Shown: positions 56,590 through 64,000 of the stretch, in pieces | How positions within the stretch are numbered: the first letter of the stretch is position 1 | How the letters are laid out: each line of letters begins with the position of its first letter | Assembly: GCA_905221605.1 (NCBI GenBank) | Contig: CAJNDS010002302.1 | Span: 1,062,463 to 1,126,462 of the forward strand | DNA length: 64,000 nt | Direction of reading: 5' to 3' | Source of the DNA: Symbiodinium natans | Lineage: Eukaryota; Sar; Dinophyceae; Suessiales; Symbiodiniaceae | Made by a program: the position numbers and the translations under genes | The notes under the pieces: generated by a model | Seen by the model: only the letters and a program-made list of their open reading frames with translations | Database searches by the model: none | Told to the model about the DNA's origin: nothing

Positions 56590-57600
56590 CATTGGTTTTA
56601 CCATGTTTTTGAACCCCTACCTTCAAAAAACATTGGTTTTACCGATGTTTTTGGAGCCCATGCTCACGAAACATCGCAAAAACCAATAAAAACCATAAAA
56701 ACCATGATTTTCCAAACTACTCGGAGACCCAAGCTTCTCCAAAACATTGGTTTTACCAATGTTTTTGAACCCCTACCTTCAAAAAACATTGGTTTTACCG
56801 ATGTTTTTTGAGCCCATGCTCACGAAACATCGCAAAAACCAATAAAAACCATAAAAACCATGATTTTCCAAACTATAGGCTTGGGGTCTCCGAGTAGTTT
56901 GAAAATTCATGGTTTTTATGGTTTTTATTGGTTTTTGCGATGTTTCCTGAGCAGGGGCTCCAAAAACATTGGTTTTACCGATGTTTTTTGAAGGTGGCCT
57001 CTCCAAAACATTGGTTTTACCAATGTTTTTGAACCCCTACCTTCAAAAAACATTGGTTTTACCGATGTTTTTTGAGCCCATGCTCACGAAACATCGCAAA
57101 AACCAATAAAAACCATAAAAACCATGATTTTCCAAACTATAGGCTTGGGGTCTCCGAGTAGTTTGAAAATTCATGGTTTTTATGGTTTTTATTGGTTTTT
57201 GCGATGTTTCCTGAGCAGGGGCTCCAAAAACATTGGTTTTACCGATGTTTTTTGAAGGTGGCCTCTCCAAAACATTGGTTTTACCAATGTTTTTGAACCC
57301 CTACCGTCAAAAAACATTGGTTTTACCGATGTTTTTTGAGCCCATGCTCACGAAACATCGCAAAAACCAATAAAAACCATAAAAACCATGATTTTCCAAA
57401 CTATAGGCTTGGGGTCTCCGAGTAGTTTGAAAATTCATGGTTTTTATGGTTTTTATTGGTTTTTGCGATGTTTCCTGAGCAGGGGCTCCAAAAACATTGG
57501 TTTTGCCGATGTTTTTTGAAGGTGGCCTCTCCAAAACATTGGTTTTACCAATGTTTCTTGAAGGTGGCCTCTCCAAAACATTGGTTTTACCCACGTTTTG
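56590..57600. repeat. Tandem 264-bp hairpin units with CATTGG...CCAATG boxes
   Basis: Three near-identical 264-bp units (about 56743-57006, 57007-57270, 57271-57534) plus partial units on both sides. Each unit holds two arms of about 75 bp in inverted orientation (GCGATGTTTC, TTATTGGTTTTTGCGATG and their complements) around a short loop containing TAGGCTTGGGGTCTCCGAG. Each also has several AACATTGGTTTTACC(A/G)ATG palindromes, about 13 in the whole array. ORFs read through this array are by-products. Inferred: subterminal binding or replication-origin-like sites of the element. Confidence 0.85.
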
Positions 57601-57610
57601 GAACCCCTAC

Positions 57611-57903
57611 CCATGTTTTATATAAACTTTCTTGATCTAGAGCCATAGTCATATATAATGTCGCACACCATGTGATCTGCACGTGCCACCTTTTGGTACC
57701 CAAGGCCAATCGATCTCACTGAGCCGCCATGTAGGTTTCGGAGACTTCATCGATCCACAAAAAAATGGAATCCTGCAGAGCCGTCATGCGCGTACTTTCT
57801 GCTTTCGCTCTGTGCAGTGAGCTGCAAGCTGCAAGACTATGACACGGAGCTTCACTCAGCTCAAATTTCTGTAGTTCGTTTCCCTGATACGATAAGAGTC
57901 GCC
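57611..57903 (+). promoter_or_regulatory. Leader region upstream of the ATPase gene
   Basis: About 290 bp between the hairpin array and the first ATG. No TATA box stands out, beyond ATATATAATG near 57650. The gene's frame is open from about 57676 with no ATG until 57904. A GTG at 57817 is in frame but is not a credible eukaryotic start. A promoter or trans-splice acceptor may lie here, but none can be pinned down. Confidence 0.35.
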
Positions 57904-59967
57904 ATGGCTGAGCGTGATGGTGACACCGCAGTGAGCACCGGGCTCGATGCCACTCGAGGCATGCATCTCTCGAAGCAACTGCCCTACCCAATATGGTCTG
58001 ATCAGGCCCTAGGCGGCATCTCCATCATGGATCTTCCTATGACGGAGCTGGGCAATACCAACACTCTTCTCAAACACTTCGTGGATGTGATCACGAATGT
58101 GCCGCCCCCCGACAAAAATGCCATTGAGTCCTTGATGAATGCTGGCAAATGGAATGAGCTTCCTCCGCCTTTCTGTCCCAAGCAGAAGCTGGACGTCAAG
58201 CTTGTCCTTCAATTTGCCGTGCTCCCACTCACAAACGGGAATGTCTGCATAGTGAAGCATGTTCAGTCACCTGATCTCAAGCTGACAAAGTCTGTCGTGG
58301 ACACCCTCTGCCACGGCACGCCCCATGTGCTGAATTGGCATGGTCGCAACGCTTACGATTTCAAGAAAGCATGGCAATGGTTCTTTGAACAGCTGGGAGG
58401 GTGGCAGTGTCGCTGCTACTCCCTTTCTGCAGTTGTTCCCCATCAAGAAAAGGCTTCCAAACAAGGCTACTATCTCTCTACCCTCTCGGAGGAGGATGTG
58501 GACAAGGGCTTTGCCTTCATCGAACAAGAAGCCGGCAACCTCGCAAGTGAGTGGAAGCGAGTGCAGTGGATCACTAAAAACCTCCACGTGAACCAGGACT
58601 CGCCTATTTTTCAGTGGCCCATCTCCACTGTCGAGAAGTCCATTCGTGCCATCCAAACCGATGGTGTCCTCGCACTTCCCGTAGAAAACTTCTTCTTCAC
58701 CCTGGCAGACTTGGACTACCAGATTTTGAAGTTTGGCGTCAACCCCATTCTCAAAACCATGACCACACATGCCGTGGGGGTAGTTGGAGGTCCGGGAAGT
58801 GGAAAAACGCCACTCGCCAGAATCATAGCCCTGTGTGCCTCCCGTTTTTGGAAACGTGAACAAGGCATCACATCTCCACCTTCGTATCGCGAGGCCTCCG
58901 AGTTCGACTTTTTCCGGGGTCACCCAGGTCGCAAAGACCGTCCTGACATTCATGATGATGGGCGGCTTGCTGAGGAACCCATCAGAAAAATGAAAGGTTT
59001 CACCGACGTTGGTTGTACTATGTTGACCAAAGAGCGGTGGGGCGCGGCTAAGTTCGTCCAAGGGCAAATGAGAGTCTTTGTCTGCAACGACTACGACTCC
59101 ACTGAATGGATTGAGAAGCATCAAAACATTCGGGCCGGCACGGTTCTGCAGATGCCCCATGAGCAATTCCTCGAAGTCGTTTCCCCAGTCTTTCCTAAGG
59201 ATACCAAGCTACCACACATCATGGCAGTCTTGAAGCGTGCCAATGTCTTGGTCAACGCGGGAAACCTGGTGATCTTCAGACGTGCCAGTCAGGAAGAGAA
59301 CCGGGTCCCTTGTCTTGTCTTGCAAACTCCCGTGGACTACCTGAAAACAGAGGCACAGCAGAGGTACATGCTGTATCGCGAGAACAAGCTTGTCAAACCA
59401 GCTTCCTTCGAAGATGACGTCGCTTGGGAGGCCCGCTATCTGGACGCAGTCCTTCATGACAAGGTCCTTCCACTCCCCAACCCGACTATCATCAATGATG
59501 CCCAGCATCGTCTCTTTCATGATGAACCTCGCCCACCTGCTCACAGAGACATAGAAGCCGCGGCTCCTTCCTCACTGCCTGCAGTGCCCTCGGTTCCCAA
59601 AGCGGTTGCCGTCAAGAAAGAGTCTGTGACTTTCCGAAGGGCTCTTTCCAGTTTGCAGGGACATGTCATCGATCTTGACTCGCCTCCAAAGAAGGCCTTG
59701 CGTGCCGGATATGCAGACGTGAAGACTGAGATCTCGGATGCTGCAAATGAGCCTGCCAGCCCAACATCTTTGATGGCTGCACCCGTCCCCCCCTCGAAGC
59801 CTTCCTCACCGGGCTCGATGGCTGCACCCATCTCTCCCTTGAAGCCTCCCTCGCAAGGCTCGTCTATGGACATTCATGACCCAATGGATGACCTCTCACA
59901 TGAAGAAGGCCTCGAAAATCTCTCCCAGGAGCTGGCCGATATCATCGACCAACAGGAGACCGACTGA
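57904..59967 (+). CDS. P-loop ATPase, SF3/AAA+-like, transposon-borne
   Basis: Start chosen at the ATG at 57904 (context gccATGg), giving 687 residues. The frame is open upstream to about 57676 but has no ATG there, so a 5' exon cannot be excluded. Visible motifs: Walker A GGPGSGKT at residues 295-302, a Walker B-like DIHDDG with Asp 351/352, and a sensor-like VFVCND with Asn 395. The 50- and 44-residue spacings resemble compact SF3 helicases more than long AAA+ modules. The N-terminal 250 residues are not recognised. From about residue 540 the chain is Pro/Ser-rich and probably disordered. That tail holds two tandem 15-residue repeats (624-638 and 639-653, both starting MAAP), two V-K-x-E sites (570-573 and 606-609), a VIDLD patch (588-592) and an acidic end. 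Inferred role: ATP-driven partner of the downstream transposase. Alternatives: a Rep-type helicase, or a captured host ATPase. The reading frame is intact. Confidence 0.85.
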   Translation: MAERDGDTAVSTGLDATRGMHLSKQLPYPIWSDQALGGISIMDLPMTELGNTNTLLKHFVDVITNVPPPDKNAIESLMNAGKWNELPPPFCPKQKLDVKLVLQFAVLPLTNGNVCIVKHVQSPDLKLTKSVVDTLCHGTPHVLNWHGRNAYDFKKAWQWFFEQLGGWQCRCYSLSAVVPHQEKASKQGYYLSTLSEEDVDKGFAFIEQEAGNLASEWKRVQWITKNLHVNQDSPIFQWPISTVEKSIRAIQTDGVLALPVENFFFTLADLDYQILKFGVNPILKTMTTHAVGVVGGPGSGKTPLARIIALCASRFWKREQGITSPPSYREASEFDFFRGHPGRKDRPDIHDDGRLAEEPIRKMKGFTDVGCTMLTKERWGAAKFVQGQMRVFVCNDYDSTEWIEKHQNIRAGTVLQMPHEQFLEVVSPVFPKDTKLPHIMAVLKRANVLVNAGNLVIFRRASQEENRVPCLVLQTPVDYLKTEAQQRYMLYRENKLVKPASFEDDVAWEARYLDAVLHDKVLPLPNPTIINDAQHRLFHDEPRPPAHRDIEAAAPSSLPAVPSVPKAVAVKKESVTFRRALSSLQGHVIDLDSPPKKALRAGYADVKTEISDAANEPASPTSLMAAPVPPSKPSSPGSMAAPISPLKPPSQGSSMDIHDPMDDLSHEEGLENLSQELADIIDQQETD

Positions 59968-60403
59968 AAGGAAGCCAACATCTGAGTCTGTCTTTCGGCA
60001 CTTTAGCTCATGGCATTCCCCGTGTCACTCACATATCTTTTTTTATATGTGCATTCTTTATATACATAGTAACACATAGTGCACACATTTCAACATATCA
60101 TGCATATATATGTATATATATATATGGTCATATATATATACCGGGGGGAATTTTGATGCCATGATGCTCTGCAGCTAGTAAGAGAAGGAGAAAACGCGTC
60201 TCACACGACATGGCCCTGCGCCCTAAACCTTCGTCTGACGTGTGTGGCAAAGCAAATGAAGGTCGTTCAACGAAAAGGTCTTTTGCAAGCAATGTTCCTG
60301 TAAATCTGGCATGCTGACAGCAGCGGTTTCGAAATCTGCATGGTTATATTTTTGAAGCAGTTTTTTTGAGATCAAGCCAGATTTCCTATAGCCAGTTGCA
60401 GTT
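59968..60403 (+). other. Spacer between ATPase and transposase genes
   Basis: 436 bp, AT-rich. It has an (AT)n stretch at about 60105-60141 followed by ACCGGGGGG, which loosely recalls the terminal repeats, and then ordinary sequence up to the transposase ATG. No ORF is credible here. It could hold the 3' UTR of the first gene and the promoter or spliced-leader acceptor of the second. Confidence 0.4.
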
Positions 60404-61648
60404 ATGGGCAAGCGCTACAACCTCTTCCCTGATCCCAAGAAGGGCAAAGGACGGATGGTCCTGAAGAAGCCTGCAGGGGTCAAGTCAGCCTCGTGGTCCA
60501 AGGTGCCTTACCAGCGTCACAAACTAGGAGGAGGTTTTCTTCGCAAGGATCAGACGAAGTGGCGTCGTAGCATCCAACAACTCCTAAAGGCAACCGACAA
60601 CCAAATCTTGGACATGCTCATGAAGGACAAGTTCCTGCCGAACTGGGAGGGTTGTGTATGTCCTTTCTGCAACAAAGGTGTGCTGGGTCCATTGTCTGAT
60701 AGGCCTTCAAGGGACACCAAGGCCTACAGGTGCAACAAGAAGAACTGCCAGAAGTACGTCTCTCCGGCTCATCTGCATCCCCTCTTCACAGTCCTTCGTG
60801 GTCCAGAAGGGCACAGCCTCCAAGTGCAAGCTACTGCACTCCTCCTTCGCCTCGCTGGAGTTCCTCTGGCCACCGTCCATCTGCTCACGAACATAAATCA
60901 CAAAGCAATTGAGAGGCTCAACAGCAATCTCAATTTCCTCCGGAGTGGCCACGTCACACAGGTTGAGAAAACCATCAAGTTTGGGGGCGCCCCCAAGGCT
61001 TGGAGAGACGTGGAGGTGGATGAGGCTTGCTTCGACAAGCGGACTCTGAAGCCGTGGGAGCAAACAGAGAAGGATGCCCAGCAAGGCAAGAACACTGAGT
61101 GGGAACAGTGGGGAGGGTTAGTCCAGCGAGGATGTCCCAAGAGCTTGGTCCTATTCAAACTTCGCCCTGCCATCACAGTACCCAGAGCACCGGGGCCAGG
61201 TGCTATTCGCAAGGTAGACTGGACTCCAGTGGCCCAGAAGTGGCTCAAGAACAGGCGTGTCATCTTGCACTCGGATTCGGCCCGGTCATATCGCAGCAAG
61301 GTGGATGGAATGCTGCACGATGCAGTCGTCCACAAGAAACGCAGGGTCAAAAAGGGCAACAAATGGGTTTGGGTCAAGCCTGTGTATGTGAAGATTTCCA
61401 CTCACAAGCTTCCGGATGGCACCGTCATCAAGACCAAGGGGGGCACCCAAATCATCGACCGTGCCTGGCGTTTTATCAAAGACCGTCTCCGATTAAACCA
61501 GCGTGGCAAGGCATCCTCCAAGCAGCTGGCAGCCCAGATCCGTAGTGCACAGTACGAGTACTGGCACCGCAACGAGGATCTGTGGGTATGCACAGGCCAG
61601 CTCTTGGATGAGTACATGCGAAGCATTGTCACCAAGCCTGAGTGCTAG
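60404..61648 (+). CDS. IS1595/ISXO2 (Merlin-like) DDE transposase
   Basis: Translation starts at the ATG at 60404 (gttATGg) and gives 414 residues. A basic N-terminus (KKGKGRMVLKKP, a possible nuclear signal) precedes a zinc ribbon C86-x2-C89-x20-C110-x4-C115. A DNA-binding helical stretch follows (about 135-180), then an RNase H-like core: VEVDEA with Asp206, VILHSDSARSY with Asp291, and IIDRAWRFIKDRL, where Asp352 stands where this family normally has Glu. Known: ISXO2/Merlin enzymes combine a zinc ribbon with a DDE catalytic core and cut at terminal inverted repeats. The protein is longer than the roughly 200-350 residues usual in the family. The extra length lies at the N-terminus and between the second and third acids, where a Lys/Arg-rich segment reads HKKRRVKKGNKWVWVK. 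It sits 436 bp downstream of the ATPase gene on the same strand, inside the same inverted repeats. The reading frame is intact. Confidence 0.88.
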   Translation: MGKRYNLFPDPKKGKGRMVLKKPAGVKSASWSKVPYQRHKLGGGFLRKDQTKWRRSIQQLLKATDNQILDMLMKDKFLPNWEGCVCPFCNKGVLGPLSDRPSRDTKAYRCNKKNCQKYVSPAHLHPLFTVLRGPEGHSLQVQATALLLRLAGVPLATVHLLTNINHKAIERLNSNLNFLRSGHVTQVEKTIKFGGAPKAWRDVEVDEACFDKRTLKPWEQTEKDAQQGKNTEWEQWGGLVQRGCPKSLVLFKLRPAITVPRAPGPGAIRKVDWTPVAQKWLKNRRVILHSDSARSYRSKVDGMLHDAVVHKKRRVKKGNKWVWVKPVYVKISTHKLPDGTVIKTKGGTQIIDRAWRFIKDRLRLNQRGKASSKQLAAQIRSAQYEYWHRNEDLWVCTGQLLDEYMRSIVTKPEC

Positions 61649-61926
61649 AGGATCAGCAAGACTGGGGTCGCTGCTTCTAGCATACGAACACCGCCTCGCC
61701 TGAAACCAAGACCATCTGATGTTTGCTAAGCACTCCCACGTCTCTGTGGAGCTTCGCCCTCGCTGTAAAACAGATCTGCCGTCACATCTTTTGCATGCTT
61801 TGCTCACAGCATCCAATTCCCAAGTCATCTCTCTGCCCGGGGCATCTGGCTCAGACACATGCCACACACACACACCAACAAAATTCGGACACCTGCCAAA
61901 CACACACCAGCAAAACAAAGGAAATT
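61649..61926 (+). other. 3' flank of the transposase gene inside the element
   Basis: About 280 bp from the stop codon to the right inverted repeat. It includes a CA-rich stretch (61858-61915) with ACACACACACC and CAAACACACACC. No gene or hairpin unit like those on the left is present, so the element's two subterminal regions are asymmetric. Confidence 0.4.
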
Positions 61927-61962
61927 GGTAGGTCCATGGGGGGGGTAGCATATATATATATA
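61927..61962 (+). repeat. Right terminal inverted repeat of the two-gene element
   Basis: GGTAGGTCCATGG, a shorter G run, TAGC, then (AT)n and CACAC. It is the inverted partner of 56485-56533. Telomere-type sequence (CCCTAAACC) resumes within 20 bp outside. Confidence 0.7.
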
Positions 61963-62157
61963 CACACTTACCCTTCACCCTAAACCATAAACCCTAAAGT
62001 TTGGGGCCTAAACCTAAGCCATAAACCCTAGACGCTAAACTGTTTGACCGACTTTATGGTGCTACAACCTTAATCTCAGAGCAATACCACCTTCACCACA
62101 AGACCCCTGCAAAGGTCCCTGAAATTCATCATCACCAGCTCTTTCTAGCCCTAAACC

Positions 62158-62224
62158 TTGGGATAGTACCCCTGTTCGAATCCCGATTAAGGACTGTAGA
62201 AAAAGGGGGGGGGGAACATCCCAA
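62158..62224 (+). mobile_element. Family B element, internally shortened
   Basis: TTGGGATAGTACCCCTG...AAGGACTGTAG...GGGGAACATCCCAA, 67 bp. The left inner box is lost. Confidence 0.65.
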
Positions 62225-62274
62225 CCTAAACCCCAACAGCATAGGTTCCTCTGATGTCCACCCCCCCTGAACCC

Positions 62275-62558
62275 TAAACCCTAAACCCTAAACCCTAAAC
62301 CCTAAACCCTAAACCCTAAACCCTAAACCCTAAACCCTAAACCCTAAACCCTAAAAGCCCTAAACCGCCTCCATGAGTCAATGAGGTGATCAAAGCCTGC
62401 CCGTTCGGCTCCCGGTCTTCCGACCCCCGAGCACACCCAAAGCCTTCAAGCTCCGGTTTCTCAGGGTTTAGGGTTTAGGGTTTAGGGTTTGGGGTTTGGG
62501 GTTTAGGGTTTGGGGTTTAGGGTTCAGGGTTTGGGGTTTGGGGTTCAGGGTTTAGGCA
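62275..62558. repeat. Opposed telomere-type arrays around a 105-bp island
   Basis: CCCTAAA (62275-62357), then an island (62358-62462), then TTTAGGG/TTTGGGG (62464-62558). It resembles the arrangement at 14.9-15.3 kb. Confidence 0.9.
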
Positions 62559-62680
62559 CGGGGTTTGGTGTTTGTTTGGGCTCATTTCGGGCTTGTTTGG
62601 TGCCGCGCACATTGATGCGGCAACGAGGCAAACTTGCTCCTTGGGCACCACGAAATCAGTGCGAAGTGCCCATTACCTAG

Positions 62681-62769
62681 TAGTAGAGTAGGTAACCTTT
62701 AGCCTTTTTGGGGTAATATAAACCCCTTATAGTCCCAAAGGTTAGCCTTGAGTTCCCCCAGGTTACTGG
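62681..62769 (+). mobile_element. Family D short element
   Basis: TAGTAGAGTAGGTAACCTTT to CCCCAGGTTACTGG. Inner GGGGTAATATAAACCCC can fold as a hairpin. Confidence 0.6.
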
Positions 62770-62948
62770 ACAAGTAAGATTAAATAAGGCTAGGGTCTTG
62801 TCAGGGGTTTTAGGTTCTTGGGCTTAAGCATCTCAGCCTAAAAAAGCCTGAGCTTAGCACCTTGGCAATTGCGTTGAGGGTTTGAGGTCTAAGGGCTTAG
62901 CGATTGCGAGATTTTGGGGTTAAACAGCTTGGGGCGTGGGATTTGGCA

Positions 62949-63035
62949 GTTTGGGCCAGTAGCATTTCCCTTTTAGGGGGCTTAGGTTCCCTTATGAACC
63001 CCCTGTAAACCACACAATATTTTCAACCCTAGGTC
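62949..63035 (+). mobile_element. Family G short element
   Basis: Core TTTCCCTTTTAGGGGGCTTA then GGTTCCCTTATGAACCCCC and AACCACACAATATTTTC. The ends are not clear. Confidence 0.5.
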
Positions 63036-63830
63036 CCTAAACCCAAAACCCTAAACCCTCAACCCTGGGCAATCTAGGTGCAGCAACATGGCTTGTCCGG
63101 GTTTGGAGGTCCAAGGTCTGTATTCGCAGTTCAGGCTTCCTTAAAGGGTGTAGGGTTTAGGGTTTAGGGAGATCATACATGAAAAACGTGTGTATAGTAG
63201 CACCTTTGCGTTTCAGTAATTGGTTGTAATTGGGGTTCAAAGTTAGGGTTTAGGTTTGAGGGTCTAAAGGTTTTCGGAGGCTTTGAGCAGGTTGTGGTGG
63301 GCGAAGTCGGCATTCAAGTCCTCTCGTTACACCCTAAAACCCATAAACCCAACCCTAAACCCCATAAGCCCTCTAAACTCTCTAAAACCTAAGCCCTAAA
63401 CTCTAAACCTTCTAAACCCTCAATGCTCTCTAAACCCTAAGCCCTAAACTCTTAACCTCTCTCTAAACCCTATAAGCCCTAGACTCGAAAGCCCTCTAAA
63501 CCCTATAAAATCTATAAGCCCTACACCCCAGACGAGACACTCAGGGCCCTTCCTCCTGATCCCTTTTTCGAGACCGCTTAGGGTTTAGGCTTTAGGGTTT
63601 ACAGTTGCAAGGCTTCGTTGGCTTCGTTGGGTTGGTGCCCTAAACCCTAAGCCCTAAAATCTAAACCCTTGAACCCTAAACCCGAAACTAAGCCCAAACC
63701 CTCCGATGTTGGGTTAGTGCCCTAACCTGTAAACCCTAAACCCCAAACCCCAAACCCGAAACCCTAAACCCTAAACCCTAAACCCCCCTAAACCTGGCAT
63801 GGCTGGCCTTGGGTCATCCTCCCCAGCGAG

Positions 63831-63895
63831 GCGTTTCTACTGGAAGCTGTCGCTCGCGCTGCTCGAGGAGATGAATGATGCCACTCTGGGACCAG
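63831..63895 (+). CDS. PPR exon (FYWKLSLALLEEMNDATLGP)
   Basis: AGCGAG| to ACCAG|GTGCC encloses 65 bp encoding RFYWKLSLALLEEMNDATLG then P, the second helix and linker of a PPR motif. CCCTAAA ends about 40 bp before it and TTTAGGG-type repeat starts about 10 bp after it. Confidence 0.5.
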
Positions 63896-64000
63896 GTGCC
63901 AGGTTTTTAGGGTTCAGGGTTTAGGGTTTAGGGTTAGGGTTCAGGGTTTAGGGCTAGGGTTTCAGGGTTGGGGGTTTGTTCAGGGTCTTCGGGTTTAGGG

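Larger units (their letters stand above)
56485..61962 (+). mobile_element. Two-gene DNA transposon (Merlin/IS1595-like transposase plus P-loop ATPase)
   Basis: Seen: a 5.5-kb block bounded by inverted repeats (56485-56533 and 61927-61962) that share GGTAGGTCCATGG, a G run, TA(C/G)C and an (AT)n tract facing outward. In order it holds a tandem 264-bp hairpin array, a 687-codon ATPase gene, a 436-bp spacer and a 414-codon transposase gene, both genes on the plus strand and free of introns. CCCTAAA motifs are nearly absent inside, whereas the flanks are full of them. Known: IS1595/ISXO2 and eukaryotic Merlin transposases move elements with terminal inverted repeats. Inferred: this is an autonomous or recently autonomous element, with the ATPase acting in target choice, strand unwinding or replication. 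No clear target duplication could be recognised because both ends fade into simple AT/GA or CA repeats, so the exact termini are uncertain. Confidence 0.72.

Noticed and set aside
56008-56604. A 198-codon minus-strand ORF
   Set aside because: It reads through a family A element, an AT/GA simple repeat, the left terminal repeat and the start of the hairpin array. The sequence is low complexity, with no domain.
56779-57594. Repeated 75-95 codon minus-strand ORFs
   Set aside because: The same ORF recurs every 264 bp because the DNA unit is tandemly repeated.
57817-57903. GTG at 57817 as the start of the ATPase gene
   Set aside because: Nuclear eukaryotic genes rarely start at GTG, and the ATG at 57904 has a good context. 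The extra 29 codons may be leader or part of an upstream exon.
58267-59166. A 299-codon minus-strand ORF
   Set aside because: It lies wholly antisense to the ATPase gene, has no recognised domain, and is explained by codon composition of the real gene.
59968-60403. The (AT)n-ACCGGGGGG in the spacer as a third terminal repeat
   Set aside because: The order and bases differ from the true ends (ACC-G run against G run-TA(C/G)C), so the similarity is only compositional. It is mentioned as a hint and not annotated as an end.
1-64000. rRNA, tRNA, CRISPR arrays or bacterial operons
   Set aside because: No tRNA-like cloverleaf, rRNA core sequence, regularly spaced repeat-spacer array or close-packed prokaryotic genes were recognised on reading. 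Bacterial contamination was rejected because telomere-type repeats and PPR exons surround every region.

Overview
This window looks like nuclear DNA of a dinoflagellate, probably a Symbiodiniaceae-like or other core lineage. Three things point there. Hundreds of TTTAGGG/CCCTAAA (plant-type telomere) runs lie scattered through it and are not confined to one end. Many short exon-like pieces encode the pentatricopeptide (PPR) consensus 'NAAISACEKGxQWxxALxLLxEM', which is greatly expanded in dinoflagellate proteomes. Some candidate introns would use GC or GA donors beside GT, as dinoflagellates do. I see no rRNA, tRNA, CRISPR or bacterial-style operon. The species cannot be named from sequence alone.

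Positions 1-22840 and 39.7-56.4 kb are mostly a mosaic. It is made of telomere-type runs, variant heptamer or octamer blocks, poly-G/C tracts, short inverted-repeat elements of about ten recurring families (called A to J here), one decayed LINE 3' end (about 4.83-5.26 kb, minus strand), and 60-150 bp unique islands. From 22.84 to 39.7 kb the islands form a plus-strand series of PPR exon candidates, several with clean AG|...|GT borders. One pair (22841-23134 and 23239-23361) joins in frame across a 104-bp GT-AG intron. Scattered further PPR pieces occur upstream and out to 63.9 kb. Islands very often carry CCCTAAA on their left and TTTAGGG on their right, so introns tend to begin G-rich and end C-rich. 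The two intron ends could pair in RNA, the introns could be mobile elements with telomere-like termini, or the islands could be joined telomere-capped fragments.

The exception is 56485-61962. This 5.5-kb segment is almost free of telomeric repeat, is bounded by matching inverted repeats, and carries the only two long intact genes. The first encodes a P-loop ATPase of about 687 residues whose Walker A, Walker B and Asn sensor motifs have SF3/AAA+-like spacing. The second encodes a 414-residue zinc-ribbon DDE transposase of IS1595/ISXO2 (Merlin-like) type with Asp in place of the third catalytic Glu. Just inside the left end lie about four tandem copies of a 264-bp unit made of long hairpin arms and palindromic CATTGG-TTTTA-CCAATG boxes. 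I read it as a DNA transposon in which a Merlin-like transposase travels with its own ATPase, by analogy with Tn7 TnsC, MuB or IstB, together with an iteron-like recognition array. I do not know of such an element, and it is the best candidate here for an undescribed system.

Limits: exon borders are read by eye without RNA data, element families were grouped by visual similarity, and I could not run homology or structure searches.
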